This document shows, piece after piece, positions 1-7,148 of a stretch of 10,644 nt of DNA. A program made the translations under genes and the position numbers. Position 1 is the stretch's first letter. Every line of letters starts with the position of its first letter. Below the pieces are notes generated by a model. That model was not told the DNA's origin and did not search any database. It was given only the letters and a program-made list of their open reading frames with translations. Where the stretch lies: assembly GCA_021816165.1 (NCBI GenBank), contig JAKAYZ010000021.1, positions 1 to 10,644 of the forward strand. The letters are read 5' to 3'. This DNA is from Planctomycetota bacterium (GTDB taxonomy: Bacteria > Planctomycetota > Phycisphaerae > WQYP01).

Positions 1-34
1 ATTTCCTTTTAAGTGAAGCTACGGCTTGGATATT

Positions 35-48
35 CCTGAAATTTCAGG
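35..48. repeat. Perfect 14-bp palindrome overlapping the rsmD stop codon
   Basis: CCTGAAATTTCAGG is a perfect palindrome with no loop, and its right half contains the rsmD stop codon (44-46, minus strand). With no loop it is a poor intrinsic terminator hairpin, and no T-tract follows on the minus strand. It could be a protein-binding site or a chance palindrome. Confidence 0.3.
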
Positions 49-643
49 TTACGGGCAGCACGCCACTTTTCAGCCAAGTGATGGCCATGGTACCGTATTG
101 TAACCGGCGCACAACCCGCCGGGCCAGCGTCATTTCGTCCAGATTGGTGGCCGTCGCATGACGCAATACGATCAGCCCCCCCGCCGCCACCCGCTCACTG
201 GCCAGCGTTTCCACCAGGTCATCCAGCAACGCCCGTGTACGAAGCTCCTGCAGATGAGCATACGGTGGATCCACAAACGCAACACACAGATCGCCCCAGT
301 CCTGCGGTAAGGCCATGGCGGTGCGCCCCAGGCGGTAGGCGTCCATTGCCAGCACCCGGCACTGAGATACAACGCCAAGGGTATCGATATTCTTGCCTAA
401 ACCCGCCAGCGCGTCACGATCACGCTCTATAAAAATCGCCCGCCCCGCTCCGCGGGAAAGACATTCCAAGCCCATTGAACCGGTACCGGAAAAACAATCC
501 AAAACCACGCCGCCCGTTAAATCCACGGCCACCGTTAATGCATCGAACAGCGATTGCTTGGCTCTATCGGTAATAGGCCGGGTGGTTCGCGTGGAGGGCG
601 AAATCAAAATCCGATGACGAAATTCTCCGGCGATGATACGCAT
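44..643 (-). CDS. rsmD: 16S rRNA (guanine-N2-)-methyltransferase RsmD
   Basis: This 199-residue protein is a SAM-dependent RsmD-type methyltransferase, which in E. coli methylates the N2 of G966 of 16S rRNA in the 30S subunit. It opens with MRIIAGEFR, followed by the family motif RPITDRAKQSLFDAL (residues 22-36). The SAM-binding motif I is LDCFSGTGSMGLE (48-60), an acidic motif IERD lies at 72-75, and the catalytic DPPY tetrad is at 125-128. The length is normal for the family. The ATG at 641-643 is the obvious start because the family begins with this MRIIAG-like strand. Its Shine-Dalgarno is weak, and it sits 21 bp after the leuB stop, so it probably depends on leuB transcription. The stop is TGA. 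The assignment is secure, though the exact target base is inferred from the family. Confidence 0.95.
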   Translation of the reverse strand: MRIIAGEFRHRILISPSTRTTRPITDRAKQSLFDALTVAVDLTGGVVLDCFSGTGSMGLECLSRGAGRAIFIERDRDALAGLGKNIDTLGVVSQCRVLAMDAYRLGRTAMALPQDWGDLCVAFVDPPYAHLQELRTRALLDDLVETLASERVAAGGLIVLRHATATNLDEMTLARRVVRRLQYGTMAITWLKSGVLPVT

Positions 644-664
644 GAAACTTTATCCGCCACCGCA

Positions 665-1753
665 TCAGGACCGAATAGCGGCTATCACTGCGTCGGCCAC
701 CGCGGAACAACTAGCCGTACCGCCTAAATCCCCGGTTAAAATACGGCCTTCATTAAGTACCGCAAAAGTGGCCTTTTCGATGGCGTTGGCTTCTACCGCC
801 AGTCCGAACGTATACCGCAGCATCATGGCGGCAGTCAGAATGGAACCTACCGGATTGGCCTTGTTTTGCCCGGCGATGTCTGGAGCGCTGCCGTGGATTG
901 GTTCGTAAAATGGTACCGCGGACTTACCGTGGGCATCCGGCTCGCCCAGGCACGCGGAGGGAACCAGTCCGATGGACCCGGCCAACATGGAAGCCTCATC
1001 ACTGAGGATGTCGCCAAAGGTGTTTTCAGTAACGATTACATCAAAGTCACTGGCCCGCCGCAACAATTGCATGGATGCATTATCCACGTACATATGTTCC
1101 AACTGAACATCCGGATAATCCTTGCCCATGGCGGTGGCGGTTTCGCGCCAGAGTTGACTGGTGGCCAAAATATTGGCCTTGTCCACACTCAGAAGTTTCT
1201 TTTTACGCTGGCGGGCCGTTTCAAAGCCCACTTTTAAAATCCGCCGAATTTCGCGCTCGCTGTAGGCCATGGTGTCCACCGCGGTGCGATCCGGAGAGTG
1301 ACCATGAATCCCCTGCGGCTGGCCATAATATAGCCCGCCGGTAAGTTCACGGATGATCATAATATCTATGCCGTTTTTGATGAGTTCGTTTTTCAGCGGG
1401 CAGCGGCCAGCCAGCCCCGGCGGTAATACCACATGACGCAAATTGGCAAAGAGTCCCTTACGCAGTTCCAACAGGGCCACCCGTTCGGGTCGTTGGGCCT
1501 GGGGCAGAGTTTTATCGCGATCCGGCAGGCCCACGGCCCCAAAAAAAATCGCCTGACTAGCCAAGCATACCTGTCGTGTTCACGCTGGCAAGGCCGTGCC
1601 GTGCTTATCAATAGCCGCCCACCCAACATCCGCATAATTTGCGGCAATCTTGTGGCCGAAGCGTTTGGCAATATCGTCTACCACACGCATCGCCGCCTTA
1701 ATGACTTCCTCACCAATACCGTCGCCGGGTAACACCGCAATTGCAATATCCAT
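665..1753 (-). CDS. leuB: 3-isopropylmalate dehydrogenase LeuB, interrupted by an in-frame TGA
   Basis: LeuB oxidises and decarboxylates 3-isopropylmalate with NAD+ to 4-methyl-2-oxopentanoate, the third stage of leucine synthesis in the cytoplasm. Read through codon 58, the frame gives 362 residues, the usual family length. The N-terminus ([14 protein letters not shown], residues 1-14) carries the conserved start of the fold. Expected active-site residues are present: R98 and R106, R135 and Y142 in [11 protein letters not shown]192 in DKANIL, D224 in DNASMQ, and D248 and D252 in FGDILSDEA. The cofactor loop [14 protein letters not shown] follows. The start ATG (1751-1753) has a good AGGAG ribosome site 5 nt upstream. 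The only defect is TGA at 1580-1582; the frame is the same on both sides, so this is not a frameshift. A restart at TTG 1562-1564 would lose the first 63 residues, including GDGIG, and is unlikely to be active. rsmD follows 21 bp downstream. Confidence 0.9.
1580..1582 (-). other. In-frame TGA (codon 58) within leuB
   Basis: Reading from ATG 1753, the codons GCG-TGA-ACA-CGA fall between ALPA and TRQVCLASQ, which is continuous IPMDH sequence. The corresponding E. coli position is the Ala after PLPP, and other homologues often have Glu there. One substitution from GGA, CGA or another TGA neighbour would restore sense. TGA ends rsmD, leuB and asnB in this same window, so a recoded TGA is unlikely. 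Confidence 0.9.
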
Positions 1754-1758
1754 TGAAA

Positions 1759-1763
1759 CTCCT
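1759..1763 (-). promoter_or_regulatory. Shine-Dalgarno site of leuB
   Basis: AGGAG on the minus strand lies 5 nt before the ATG at 1753. This fixes the leuB start well upstream of the internal TGA and shows that the first 57 codons belong to the gene. Confidence 0.75.
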
Positions 1764-1795
1764 GATAAATCCCTTAACCGCCAAAGGCTATCGCC

Positions 1796-1823
1796 AATTT
1801 ACCCGAAGAGCAACCTGGCTCAA
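1796..1823 (-). promoter_or_regulatory. Possible sigma70-type promoter for leuB-rsmD
   Basis: On the minus strand, TTGAGC (1818-1823) and TAAATT (1796-1801) are separated by 16 bp. Each hexamer matches 4 of 6 consensus positions. It lies about 43 bp upstream of the leuB ATG. This is a pattern match only, and promoter consensus in this lineage may differ. Confidence 0.3.
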
Positions 1824-1879
1824 GCCAACCTATCACCGTCACCACCGTCGAGAGACCGCCTCGAAGGCGTCCACTGGGC

Positions 1880-1907
1880 TTGCTTTTTGCCCCAAGGCCC
1901 GTAAATT
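1880..1907 (+). promoter_or_regulatory. Possible promoter for the ClC gene
   Basis: TTGCTT (1880-1885) and TAAATT (1902-1907) are separated by 16 bp on the plus strand. This would give a leader of roughly 90 nt before the ATG at 2004. It faces away from the possible leuB promoter in the same 250-bp divergent region. The match is weak. Confidence 0.25.
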
Positions 1908-2003
1908 ACATTCGTACGGGCGCAAGTGCTGGATATGTCGGCCATTGCAGGCCAATAGGCCAGCAGCCAGTGACGGCGGATTGGCCAATCATCGGATCTT
2001 CAT

Positions 2004-3809
2004 ATGGATAACCCACCTGTCCGCGACAACTCCACAACAGATGGCCTTCCCGTTGCCGTATCGCTGGGACCCGTGTTGGAACAACAAGGATTGGAGTCGC
2101 AGCACACATTGCTCGACAAACGCACCTGGATGATATGCCTGCTGGCCATGGGCTTGGGGGTATTTGGTTTTCTGGCGGCCCAAGTACTCATGCACCTCAT
2201 CGGCCTGATTACGAACCTCTGTTTTTATGGTCGGTTCTCCTTTGCTTTCAGCAATCCGAGCACTCATCTATTGGGCTTGTGGGTGATATTAATACCCATC
2301 GTGGGCGGCCTGGTGGTGGGGGTCATGGCGCGCTACGGATCCAAAGCCATCCGTGGCCACGGTATCCCGGAGGCTATGGAAACGGTATTGGTCAATGAAA
2401 GTAAAATTCCCGCCCGCGTCACGCTGCTCAAACCCATTTCAGCCGCCATCAGCATCGGCACGGGTGGGCCATTCGGTGCCGAAGGTCCGATTATCGCCAC
2501 CGGCGGCGCTTTTGGATCTCTGATTGGCCAATGGGTAAAAACCAGCGCGGACGAACGTAAAATTCTGCTGGCCTCCGGTGCTGCGGCCGGCATGGCCGCC
2601 ACCTTTGGCAGTCCTGTCTCGTCGGTGCTGTTGGCTGTGGAACTGCTGCTGTTTGAATTTCGCCCGCGGTCGCTGGTGCCCGTGGCGCTAGCCAGCGCCA
2701 CCGCCGCGGGTTTACGCATGATGGTAATGGGTGCGGCACCCATTTTCGCGATGCCCACAATCTCGGCGCCCACCGCCGGTGCGTTGTGCCTGTACGCGTT
2801 GCTGGGCGCGGTCCTCGGTGTGGTGGCGGTGGGCGTTACCCGCGCAGTTTACGCAGTGGAGGATATTTTTGAACACCACGTGAGGGTTCACTGGATGTGG
2901 TGGCCGGCCATCGGAGCCGTGGTGGTGGGCATTTGCGGATATTTTGTCCCACGCACGCTGGGCGTCCGGTATGACAATATCTCTGCGGCGCTTTCCAGCC
3001 ATCTTACCCTGGGGGTGCTGGCTGTGCTGGCCGTGATGAAATGGGTTTCCTGGACTATTTCGCTGGGCAGCGGCACCTCCGGCGGAACCTTGGCACCCTT
3101 GTTTACTATTGGCAGCGCGCTGGGTGCGGTTGCAGCCGGCGGCATTTTGGCGCTTTTCCCGCACTGCGGCATCAATGTGCAGGTGGCGGCGCTGGTGGGG
3201 ATGGCGGCACTGTTCACGGGCTGCTCCCGGGCCTTTCTCACCTCCGTGGTATTTGCCTTTGAAACCACCCTTCAGCCCATGGGCTTGTTGCCTTTGCTGG
3301 CGGGCTGCACCACCGCCTTTTGGGTGTCGTGCCTGCTGATGCGCCACACCATTATGACTGAAAAAATCGCCCGGCGTGGAATTGCCGCACAAACTCAATA
3401 CAGCGTGGATTTCATGGACCAACTCCGGGTCCGCGACGCGGCCAACAGCCAGGTTATCTGCCTTTCGGCCACAGATACAATTGGTGCGGTTCGGAAGCGT
3501 TTTTTTTCAAAAGATCATCCCTTGCATCACCACGGTTTTCCGGTCGTGGATGAACAGCAACACCTGGTTGGCTTTGTGACCCCGCGAGATTTAGTCCAGC
3601 CCGATATTTCCGATTTCCGATGCGTTAGAGATGTGGCCACCACGCCGCCGGTGGTTATCACGGAACAGCGTTCGCTGCGCGACGCGGATAGGCTCATGGC
3701 CCGCCATCGTATTGGTCGGTTGATAGTGGTACCTGGAGACAATCCACAGCGCGTGGTCGGAATTCTTACCCGCAGCGATCTACTCGCGGCGCACCGCCGA
3801 ATGAGCTAA
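2004..3809 (+). CDS. ClC-family chloride transporter with tandem CBS domains
   Basis: This 601-residue membrane protein has a ClC transport core (about residues 40-460) and two C-terminal CBS domains (about 470-600) that often bind adenine nucleotides. Family signatures are GHGIPEA (118-124), GTGGPFGAEGP with the gating glutamate E160, and SGGTLAPLF. E218 in FEFRPR aligns with the internal proton glutamate E203 of E. coli ClC-ec1, which suggests a proton-coupled anion exchanger rather than a channel. Two pore positions differ from ClC-ec1: histidine 119 stands where Ser107 is, and Met451 (TIMTEKI) appears to replace the central Tyr445. Bacterial ClC-CBS proteins are a known subgroup, so these may be subgroup traits. 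The ATG at 2004 has only a weak ribosome site, but the hydrophilic N-tail before the first helix is typical. It stands alone, divergent from leuB, with an 83-bp gap to the lipoprotein gene. Substrate is inferred. Confidence 0.92.
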   Translation: MDNPPVRDNSTTDGLPVAVSLGPVLEQQGLESQHTLLDKRTWMICLLAMGLGVFGFLAAQVLMHLIGLITNLCFYGRFSFAFSNPSTHLLGLWVILIPIVGGLVVGVMARYGSKAIRGHGIPEAMETVLVNESKIPARVTLLKPISAAISIGTGGPFGAEGPIIATGGAFGSLIGQWVKTSADERKILLASGAAAGMAATFGSPVSSVLLAVELLLFEFRPRSLVPVALASATAAGLRMMVMGAAPIFAMPTISAPTAGALCLYALLGAVLGVVAVGVTRAVYAVEDIFEHHVRVHWMWWPAIGAVVVGICGYFVPRTLGVRYDNISAALSSHLTLGVLAVLAVMKWVSWTISLGSGTSGGTLAPLFTIGSALGAVAAGGILALFPHCGINVQVAALVGMAALFTGCSRAFLTSVVFAFETTLQPMGLLPLLAGCTTAFWVSCLLMRHTIMTEKIARRGIAAQTQYSVDFMDQLRVRDAANSQVICLSATDTIGAVRKRFFSKDHPLHHHGFPVVDEQQHLVGFVTPRDLVQPDISDFRCVRDVATTPPVVITEQRSLRDADRLMARHRIGRLIVVPGDNPQRVVGILTRSDLLAAHRRMS

Positions 3810-3856
3810 GGATCAGCCCGCTCCGTGTAAATTTGCGGCCAGAGCGCCGTGACTCA

Positions 3857-3886
3857 TTGGAATCGTCTGGGGGCTTGGCGTATCAT
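3857..3886 (+). promoter_or_regulatory. Possible promoter placing transcription start at the lipoprotein ATG
   Basis: TTGGAA (3857-3862) and TATCAT (3881-3886) are 18 bp apart. Initiation about 7 nt downstream would fall on the ATG at 3893, which implies a leaderless mRNA. No Shine-Dalgarno is visible before this ATG, which fits. It is a pattern match only. Confidence 0.35.
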
Positions 3887-3892
3887 GGCCGA

Positions 3893-4744
3893 ATGTTAAA
3901 AAAATGGGTCAATTTAATTTTCCGTGCCGATCGGTTGGTGCTCGTTCTGGGACTGTCTCTACTGGTGCTGGTGGGCTGCGCCTATCGTAAGGAAATCGTC
4001 ATTACGCCGATGCACCCGGTCGGAATCACTCACAGCACCAAGCCATCTTCGGTTGTTCATTACCATTACCCCAAGGGATACAGGCCACCGGCTGTAGTGG
4101 CCATATTTCAGATTCGGTTGCCCATTGGTACGTTCAGCGACAACAAAAAGATATGGAAAATTCTTCATCCCGTGGTTGGCTCACCCGGGGCCATCGCTCT
4201 GCTGTATGCCAATGGCATTCGGGCTGGACAGGCCGAAATTCCGGCCTGGCATCAAATCTATAAACTTATTCATCATGTTTCGGGAGCCACGACATCAACT
4301 TTCTATTGCCAAACCAGCGGCCTTTCAAAACTGCTTATTACCGTGCGAAAAAATATCCGTCGGGAGCTTATCCTAGAGCACACATTCAGCGGCTCGCCGG
4401 AGCTGCGTAGTTATCACAACTGCGATAATATTTTTGTGTTGGCCATGCACATCGATCTTAAAACCAAGAGTACTGTGGTGGAACTGCAACCCGCGGTGAA
4501 TGTTGGGACCGTGAGTTTCCGTCGTGGGCCGCAGGCCATGGGGATTACTGCCGGGACCCATCCAGACCTGCACAGCTTTGTCCATCTGCAAATCATCACC
4601 GAAATTCCCCCCGGCAAATTTTTGGTCCTTTGCCCATGGCATGCACGCCGTCATCCATTTTCCATGGGAGCCCAGTTTTTAAGTGACACCACCCATATTC
4701 CACCGCGCCAGACCATTCTTATTATGGTACCCTTGGCGCGTTAG
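3893..4744 (+). CDS. Lipoprotein of unknown function
   Basis: The 283-residue product begins with MLKKW, then a hydrophobic stretch (residues 15-28) and a lipobox LVGC with the acylated cysteine at position 29. It is therefore probably a membrane-anchored exported lipoprotein. The mature part has no catalytic motif I recognise. A segment near RLPIGTFSDNKKIWKIL, followed by LYANGIRAGQAEIPAW, recalls exported planctomycete proteins that compare or hold metric-like values. The C-terminal part (GKFLVLCPW, then MGAQFL, then TILIMVPL) looks like the closing strands of the same domain. A TTG at 3833 would extend it by 20 residues, but the lipoprotein signal should be at the N-terminus, so 3893 is preferred. 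The stop is TAG. It shares a strand with its neighbours, but gaps of 83 and 379 bp argue for its own transcript. The lipoprotein call is good; the role is unknown. Confidence 0.85.
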   Translation: MLKKWVNLIFRADRLVLVLGLSLLVLVGCAYRKEIVITPMHPVGITHSTKPSSVVHYHYPKGYRPPAVVAIFQIRLPIGTFSDNKKIWKILHPVVGSPGAIALLYANGIRAGQAEIPAWHQIYKLIHHVSGATTSTFYCQTSGLSKLLITVRKNIRRELILEHTFSGSPELRSYHNCDNIFVLAMHIDLKTKSTVVELQPAVNVGTVSFRRGPQAMGITAGTHPDLHSFVHLQIITEIPPGKFLVLCPWHARRHPFSMGAQFLSDTTHIPPRQTILIMVPLAR

Positions 4745-5067
4745 GGACCATGCCGCACCCTCGCTGCGGGAAGATCGATTCTGGCGCATCAGTTGATGCT
4801 CGCAGCCGCCCATCGCCCATTTCCACCCACCTTGAGGACCGGTAAATCTAGGCCATGGCTCGTCGTGCTGCTGAACAGCGTCCGAGAAGGCAATTTGCCG
4901 CCTTTTCTTGATCGTTTTCCGGCTGTTGATGCGATAGCAATACCTGTCATGTAAAACTCGGTTGGGTGCGGCAGTATCTCAAGCATCTGGCCGAAGGAAT
5001 TGAAAAAGTCGGATTCACCTCTCGCGGGATGCCGTGAGCTGCCTGTTACCACCCCACTGCGGAGGGT

Positions 5068-5086
5068 GGAGCTTGAAATCAGCTCC
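5068..5086 (+). other. Hairpin in the leader of the DUF1444 gene
   Basis: GGAGCT (5068-5073) and AGCTCC (5081-5086) pair perfectly around a 7-nt loop, 37 nt upstream of the ATG at 5124. It is short and carries no T-tract. It could be a leader structure, or part of an operator if transcription starts upstream. Confidence 0.3.
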
Positions 5087-5110
5087 GGTATACGCGGGGA
5101 AAATATTACC

Positions 5111-5118
5111 AGAGGGAG
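5111..5118 (+). promoter_or_regulatory. Shine-Dalgarno site that decides the DUF1444 start
   Basis: AGAGGGAG sits 5 nt before the ATG at 5124. It is the strongest plus-strand ribosome site in the window and selects that ATG over the in-frame GTG at 5034. Confidence 0.75.
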
Positions 5119-5123
5119 TTATC

Positions 5124-6452
5124 ATGAAAGAGTGGATTTTTCACAACACAGCGTCGTTTACCGTTGAAATGCCCAAGCCTTGGAGTTGCCGCGAAGAACC
5201 CAACGGCCAACTCACGATCACGGATCCATCCTCCAGTGTTACTCTGACCTTGGAGATTGCCGGTCGGGAATTTCACGTTGCTGGTGGCAGTCCGCAGGGC
5301 AATACCAATACTTCGGCGACTCTCGCGGAAATAAGTCCCCGCGAAGCACAGGCGATCCTGCAACGCTGGATCACCCGCTTCCCCAACGTGCGGCCACTGA
5401 CTCCGCCGCGGCAAATTTTGGGATCCAACCACATGACCTGCACGGCCGAAGGACTGGCCCGTCCCGAAACCGCTCTTGGTCGAATCAAGGATATGATCCA
5501 TCGCAATACCCCGGATTGTTGGCGATTCTGGGCCGTATTTGACGGCGCTAAAATCGTATTGGCGCGGTGTGTGGGGACGTGCGCAGCCATGCAATTTCTG
5601 GCTCCGGTGCTCGAGGCCATGATGTGCTCTCTGGAAATCCATCCCGCCGCCGGCCGGGGCGAGAAACCCTTTGTCGAGATGGTGGTGGAAATTGGACGTC
5701 AGCATGTCCCACCGGAAGAAATCAGCGCCATTGACGATGAAACCCTGAATCTGGGCGGCATGAAAATACGTATTGATGCCCTGCAACAGCAATATCAGCA
5801 GCAGCCGGATAAAATCCACGACAACGTCCACAACTTTTTTGACAAGCTATTGGTTCGCAACGTCGCGGAATCCGTCACCGGCGACGATGATTGGCAAAAC
5901 CTGGGCCGGCAAGTCATGCCGGTATTACTGCCCGCAGCAGTCGCGGACCGTCTGGGATCGCAGGTGATTCAGGATGATTGGCTGGCCGGCATGAAAATTC
6001 ATTTTGAAATTCCCGGAGCCAATGTTCCCATCGGACGCGACGAATGCCGCCGCTGGGGCATCGACGCGGAAGAACTCCAGCAACAAGCCATGAATAATCT
6101 GTTGCGGGCCACGCGCAACATGCAGATGAACGGCGGAAAGTATGAGCGCTATACTCTCTTTAACTTCACCCGCACCAATGCTTTTAATTCCTCCAGAATT
6201 CTTCTGCCGATTTTGTACCGCAATTTGCGTGAACATCTTGGCACCACTTTTTATATCGCCATCCCCGATCGCGATGTACTGCTGGCCTTTGCCACGGACG
6301 ATGACGCTGTCCTGGACTGGATGCGTAATCAGGTGCGACTGAAGTATTCGCACGCCACTCACCCCCTTTCGCAGCAGTTGTTCCTGGCCACACCCGATGG
6401 CATCGCCGAAGTGGATTGTCCAGCGTCGACCGGCCATCAGACCACCGGATAA
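5124..6452 (+). CDS. DUF1444-family protein with an added N-terminal domain
   Basis: The 442-residue cytoplasmic protein has two parts. Residues about 183-440 resemble DUF1444 (YtpQ of Bacillus): a helical segment, then VMPVLLP (264-270), then strands with SSRILLPILYRNL, YIAIPDRDVLLAF, and HPLSQQLF (413-420). The first ~175 residues open with FTVEMPKPWSC and end with WRFWAVFDGAKIVLARC and a helix. That pattern suggests a PsbP/Mog1-like alpha-beta fold, which is my inference. There is no signal peptide, and the function of DUF1444 is not established. The ATG at 5124 is chosen because AGAGGGAG precedes it by 5 nt; an upstream GTG at 5034 is in frame but has no such site and adds non-conserved sequence. 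The stop is TAA. Neighbouring gaps make it likely to be transcribed alone. Confidence 0.8.
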   Translation: MKEWIFHNTASFTVEMPKPWSCREEPNGQLTITDPSSSVTLTLEIAGREFHVAGGSPQGNTNTSATLAEISPREAQAILQRWITRFPNVRPLTPPRQILGSNHMTCTAEGLARPETALGRIKDMIHRNTPDCWRFWAVFDGAKIVLARCVGTCAAMQFLAPVLEAMMCSLEIHPAAGRGEKPFVEMVVEIGRQHVPPEEISAIDDETLNLGGMKIRIDALQQQYQQQPDKIHDNVHNFFDKLLVRNVAESVTGDDDWQNLGRQVMPVLLPAAVADRLGSQVIQDDWLAGMKIHFEIPGANVPIGRDECRRWGIDAEELQQQAMNNLLRATRNMQMNGGKYERYTLFNFTRTNAFNSSRILLPILYRNLREHLGTTFYIAIPDRDVLLAFATDDDAVLDWMRNQVRLKYSHATHPLSQQLFLATPDGIAEVDCPASTGHQTTG

Positions 6453-6638
6453 AATCTGCAACTGGAGAACCTCGCTGAAAACTGTGGATACGGCACAAGC
6501 TTCCCTTTGATTGCATGGTTCCATTCGTAGCCGGATAGTTTTCTGTCTCGTGCGGCCACGGCTGTTATTTGCTCACTGATGACGGTGGATCGTTTAGCCC
6601 TCGCCTTACCTGCATGTAGCACCAGTGTCGGTGACAAG

Positions 6639-6644
6639 TATAAT
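6639..6644 (+). promoter_or_regulatory. Possible -10 element (TATAAT)
   Basis: TATAAT is an exact -10 consensus, about 46 bp before the ATG at 6690. No good -35 hexamer lies at 16-18 bp upstream. It sits inside the longer ORF that begins at 6579, which favours the later start for the following gene. Confidence 0.35.
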
Positions 6645-6689
6645 TTACCCACGCCGATTTGTTTTTGGCGCAAAACCAGAGGTCACCAC

Positions 6690-7148
6690 ATGGCGTCCAC
6701 AAAAAACATCACCATCCCCAGCAAATTAAGAGTTCAATCTTACCGACGTGTCATTTTGTCCGACGGATGGTCCATTCTGACGCTGTTGGTATTGAATACC
6801 AACCAGCGGCAACGAAGGGGGCTCAATCCAACCACCCGCATTTTTCAGATGTCACCGACACTCAAAATTACTCTTTGGCCACCGGGCCGGCGTTATCGCG
6901 CTGGTGCAATCTGGTATGCCGATAGGGCGGATCTGCTTTATGGCTGGGATTTTTGCCAGCCCGACCAAATTTATGTATGCCGTCGCGATGGATGTCATGT
7001 GGCGACTTTGCAACTATGTCTCGCCCGCAAGACACTTCTGCAACCACGTTCGTTCTATCGTCGAGGTTCGCGACTATACTGGCTCGATGCCGCCGGCTGC
7101 CGGCACAGCACCCCATTGCCCGACCAGGTCTTACTTGCCCGAAAATGA
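6690..7148 (+). CDS. Hypothetical 152-residue basic protein, orphan
   Basis: I do not recognise this protein. It opens with MASTKNITIPSK. Five cysteines occur at residues 89, 97, 102, 110 and 137; the first four are spaced C-x7-C-x4-C-x7-C, which matches no metal-binding motif I know. The C-terminal half is rich in Arg, Tyr and Trp. No signal peptide or clear membrane helix is seen. The ATG at 6690 is preferred over an in-frame ATG at 6579 because AGAGG lies 7 nt before it and a TATAAT lies about 46 bp before it. Codon use is less biased than in the neighbouring genes, so it may be a rapidly evolving orphan, a remnant, or not a gene. The stop is TGA. Confidence 0.4.
   Translation: MASTKNITIPSKLRVQSYRRVILSDGWSILTLLVLNTNQRQRRGLNPTTRIFQMSPTLKITLWPPGRRYRAGAIWYADRADLLYGWDFCQPDQIYVCRRDGCHVATLQLCLARKTLLQPRSFYRRGSRLYWLDAAGCRHSTPLPDQVLLARK

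Larger units (their letters stand above)
4745..5123. other. 379-bp intergenic region without a convincing gene
   Basis: No ORF here has both a credible start and protein-like sequence; an 87-codon minus-strand frame (4789-5052) looks like chance. The region starts with a small inverted repeat just after the lipoprotein stop (CCGCA 4753-4757, TGCGG 4765-4769) that lacks a T-tract. It ends with a 6-bp hairpin (5068-5086) and the ribosome site of the next gene. A weak TTGATG / TGTAAA pair (4926-4955, 18-bp spacing) could be a promoter. Confidence 0.5.

Noticed and set aside
1541..1548. Run of eight A (T on the coding strand) in leuB as a frameshift site
   Set aside because: The reading frame is unbroken on both sides of the run and the protein aligns through it, so no frameshift needs explaining.
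665..1564. A shorter leuB starting at TTG 1564 as the true gene
   Set aside because: It would omit the conserved GDGIG N-terminal strand, and family sequence plus a strong ribosome site continue upstream to ATG 1753.
1520..1582. Selenocysteine at the leuB TGA
   Set aside because: A small stem can be drawn just downstream on the minus strand, but the position is not catalytic, I know of no Cys or Sec at this site in the family, and no selenoprotein genes are visible. Nonsense or error is simpler.
2712..3422. 236-codon minus-strand ORF inside the ClC gene
   Set aside because: It is antisense to a clearly conserved membrane protein, is rich in His, Gln and Arg, and has no recognisable motif: a shadow frame.
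3500..3507. Run of eight T in the ClC CBS region
   Set aside because: The frame continues intact through the run into recognisable CBS sequence; no slippage product is indicated.
5106..5831. 241-codon minus-strand ORF inside the DUF1444 gene
   Set aside because: It lies antisense to a gene with a strong ribosome site and family resemblance, and has no protein-like features.
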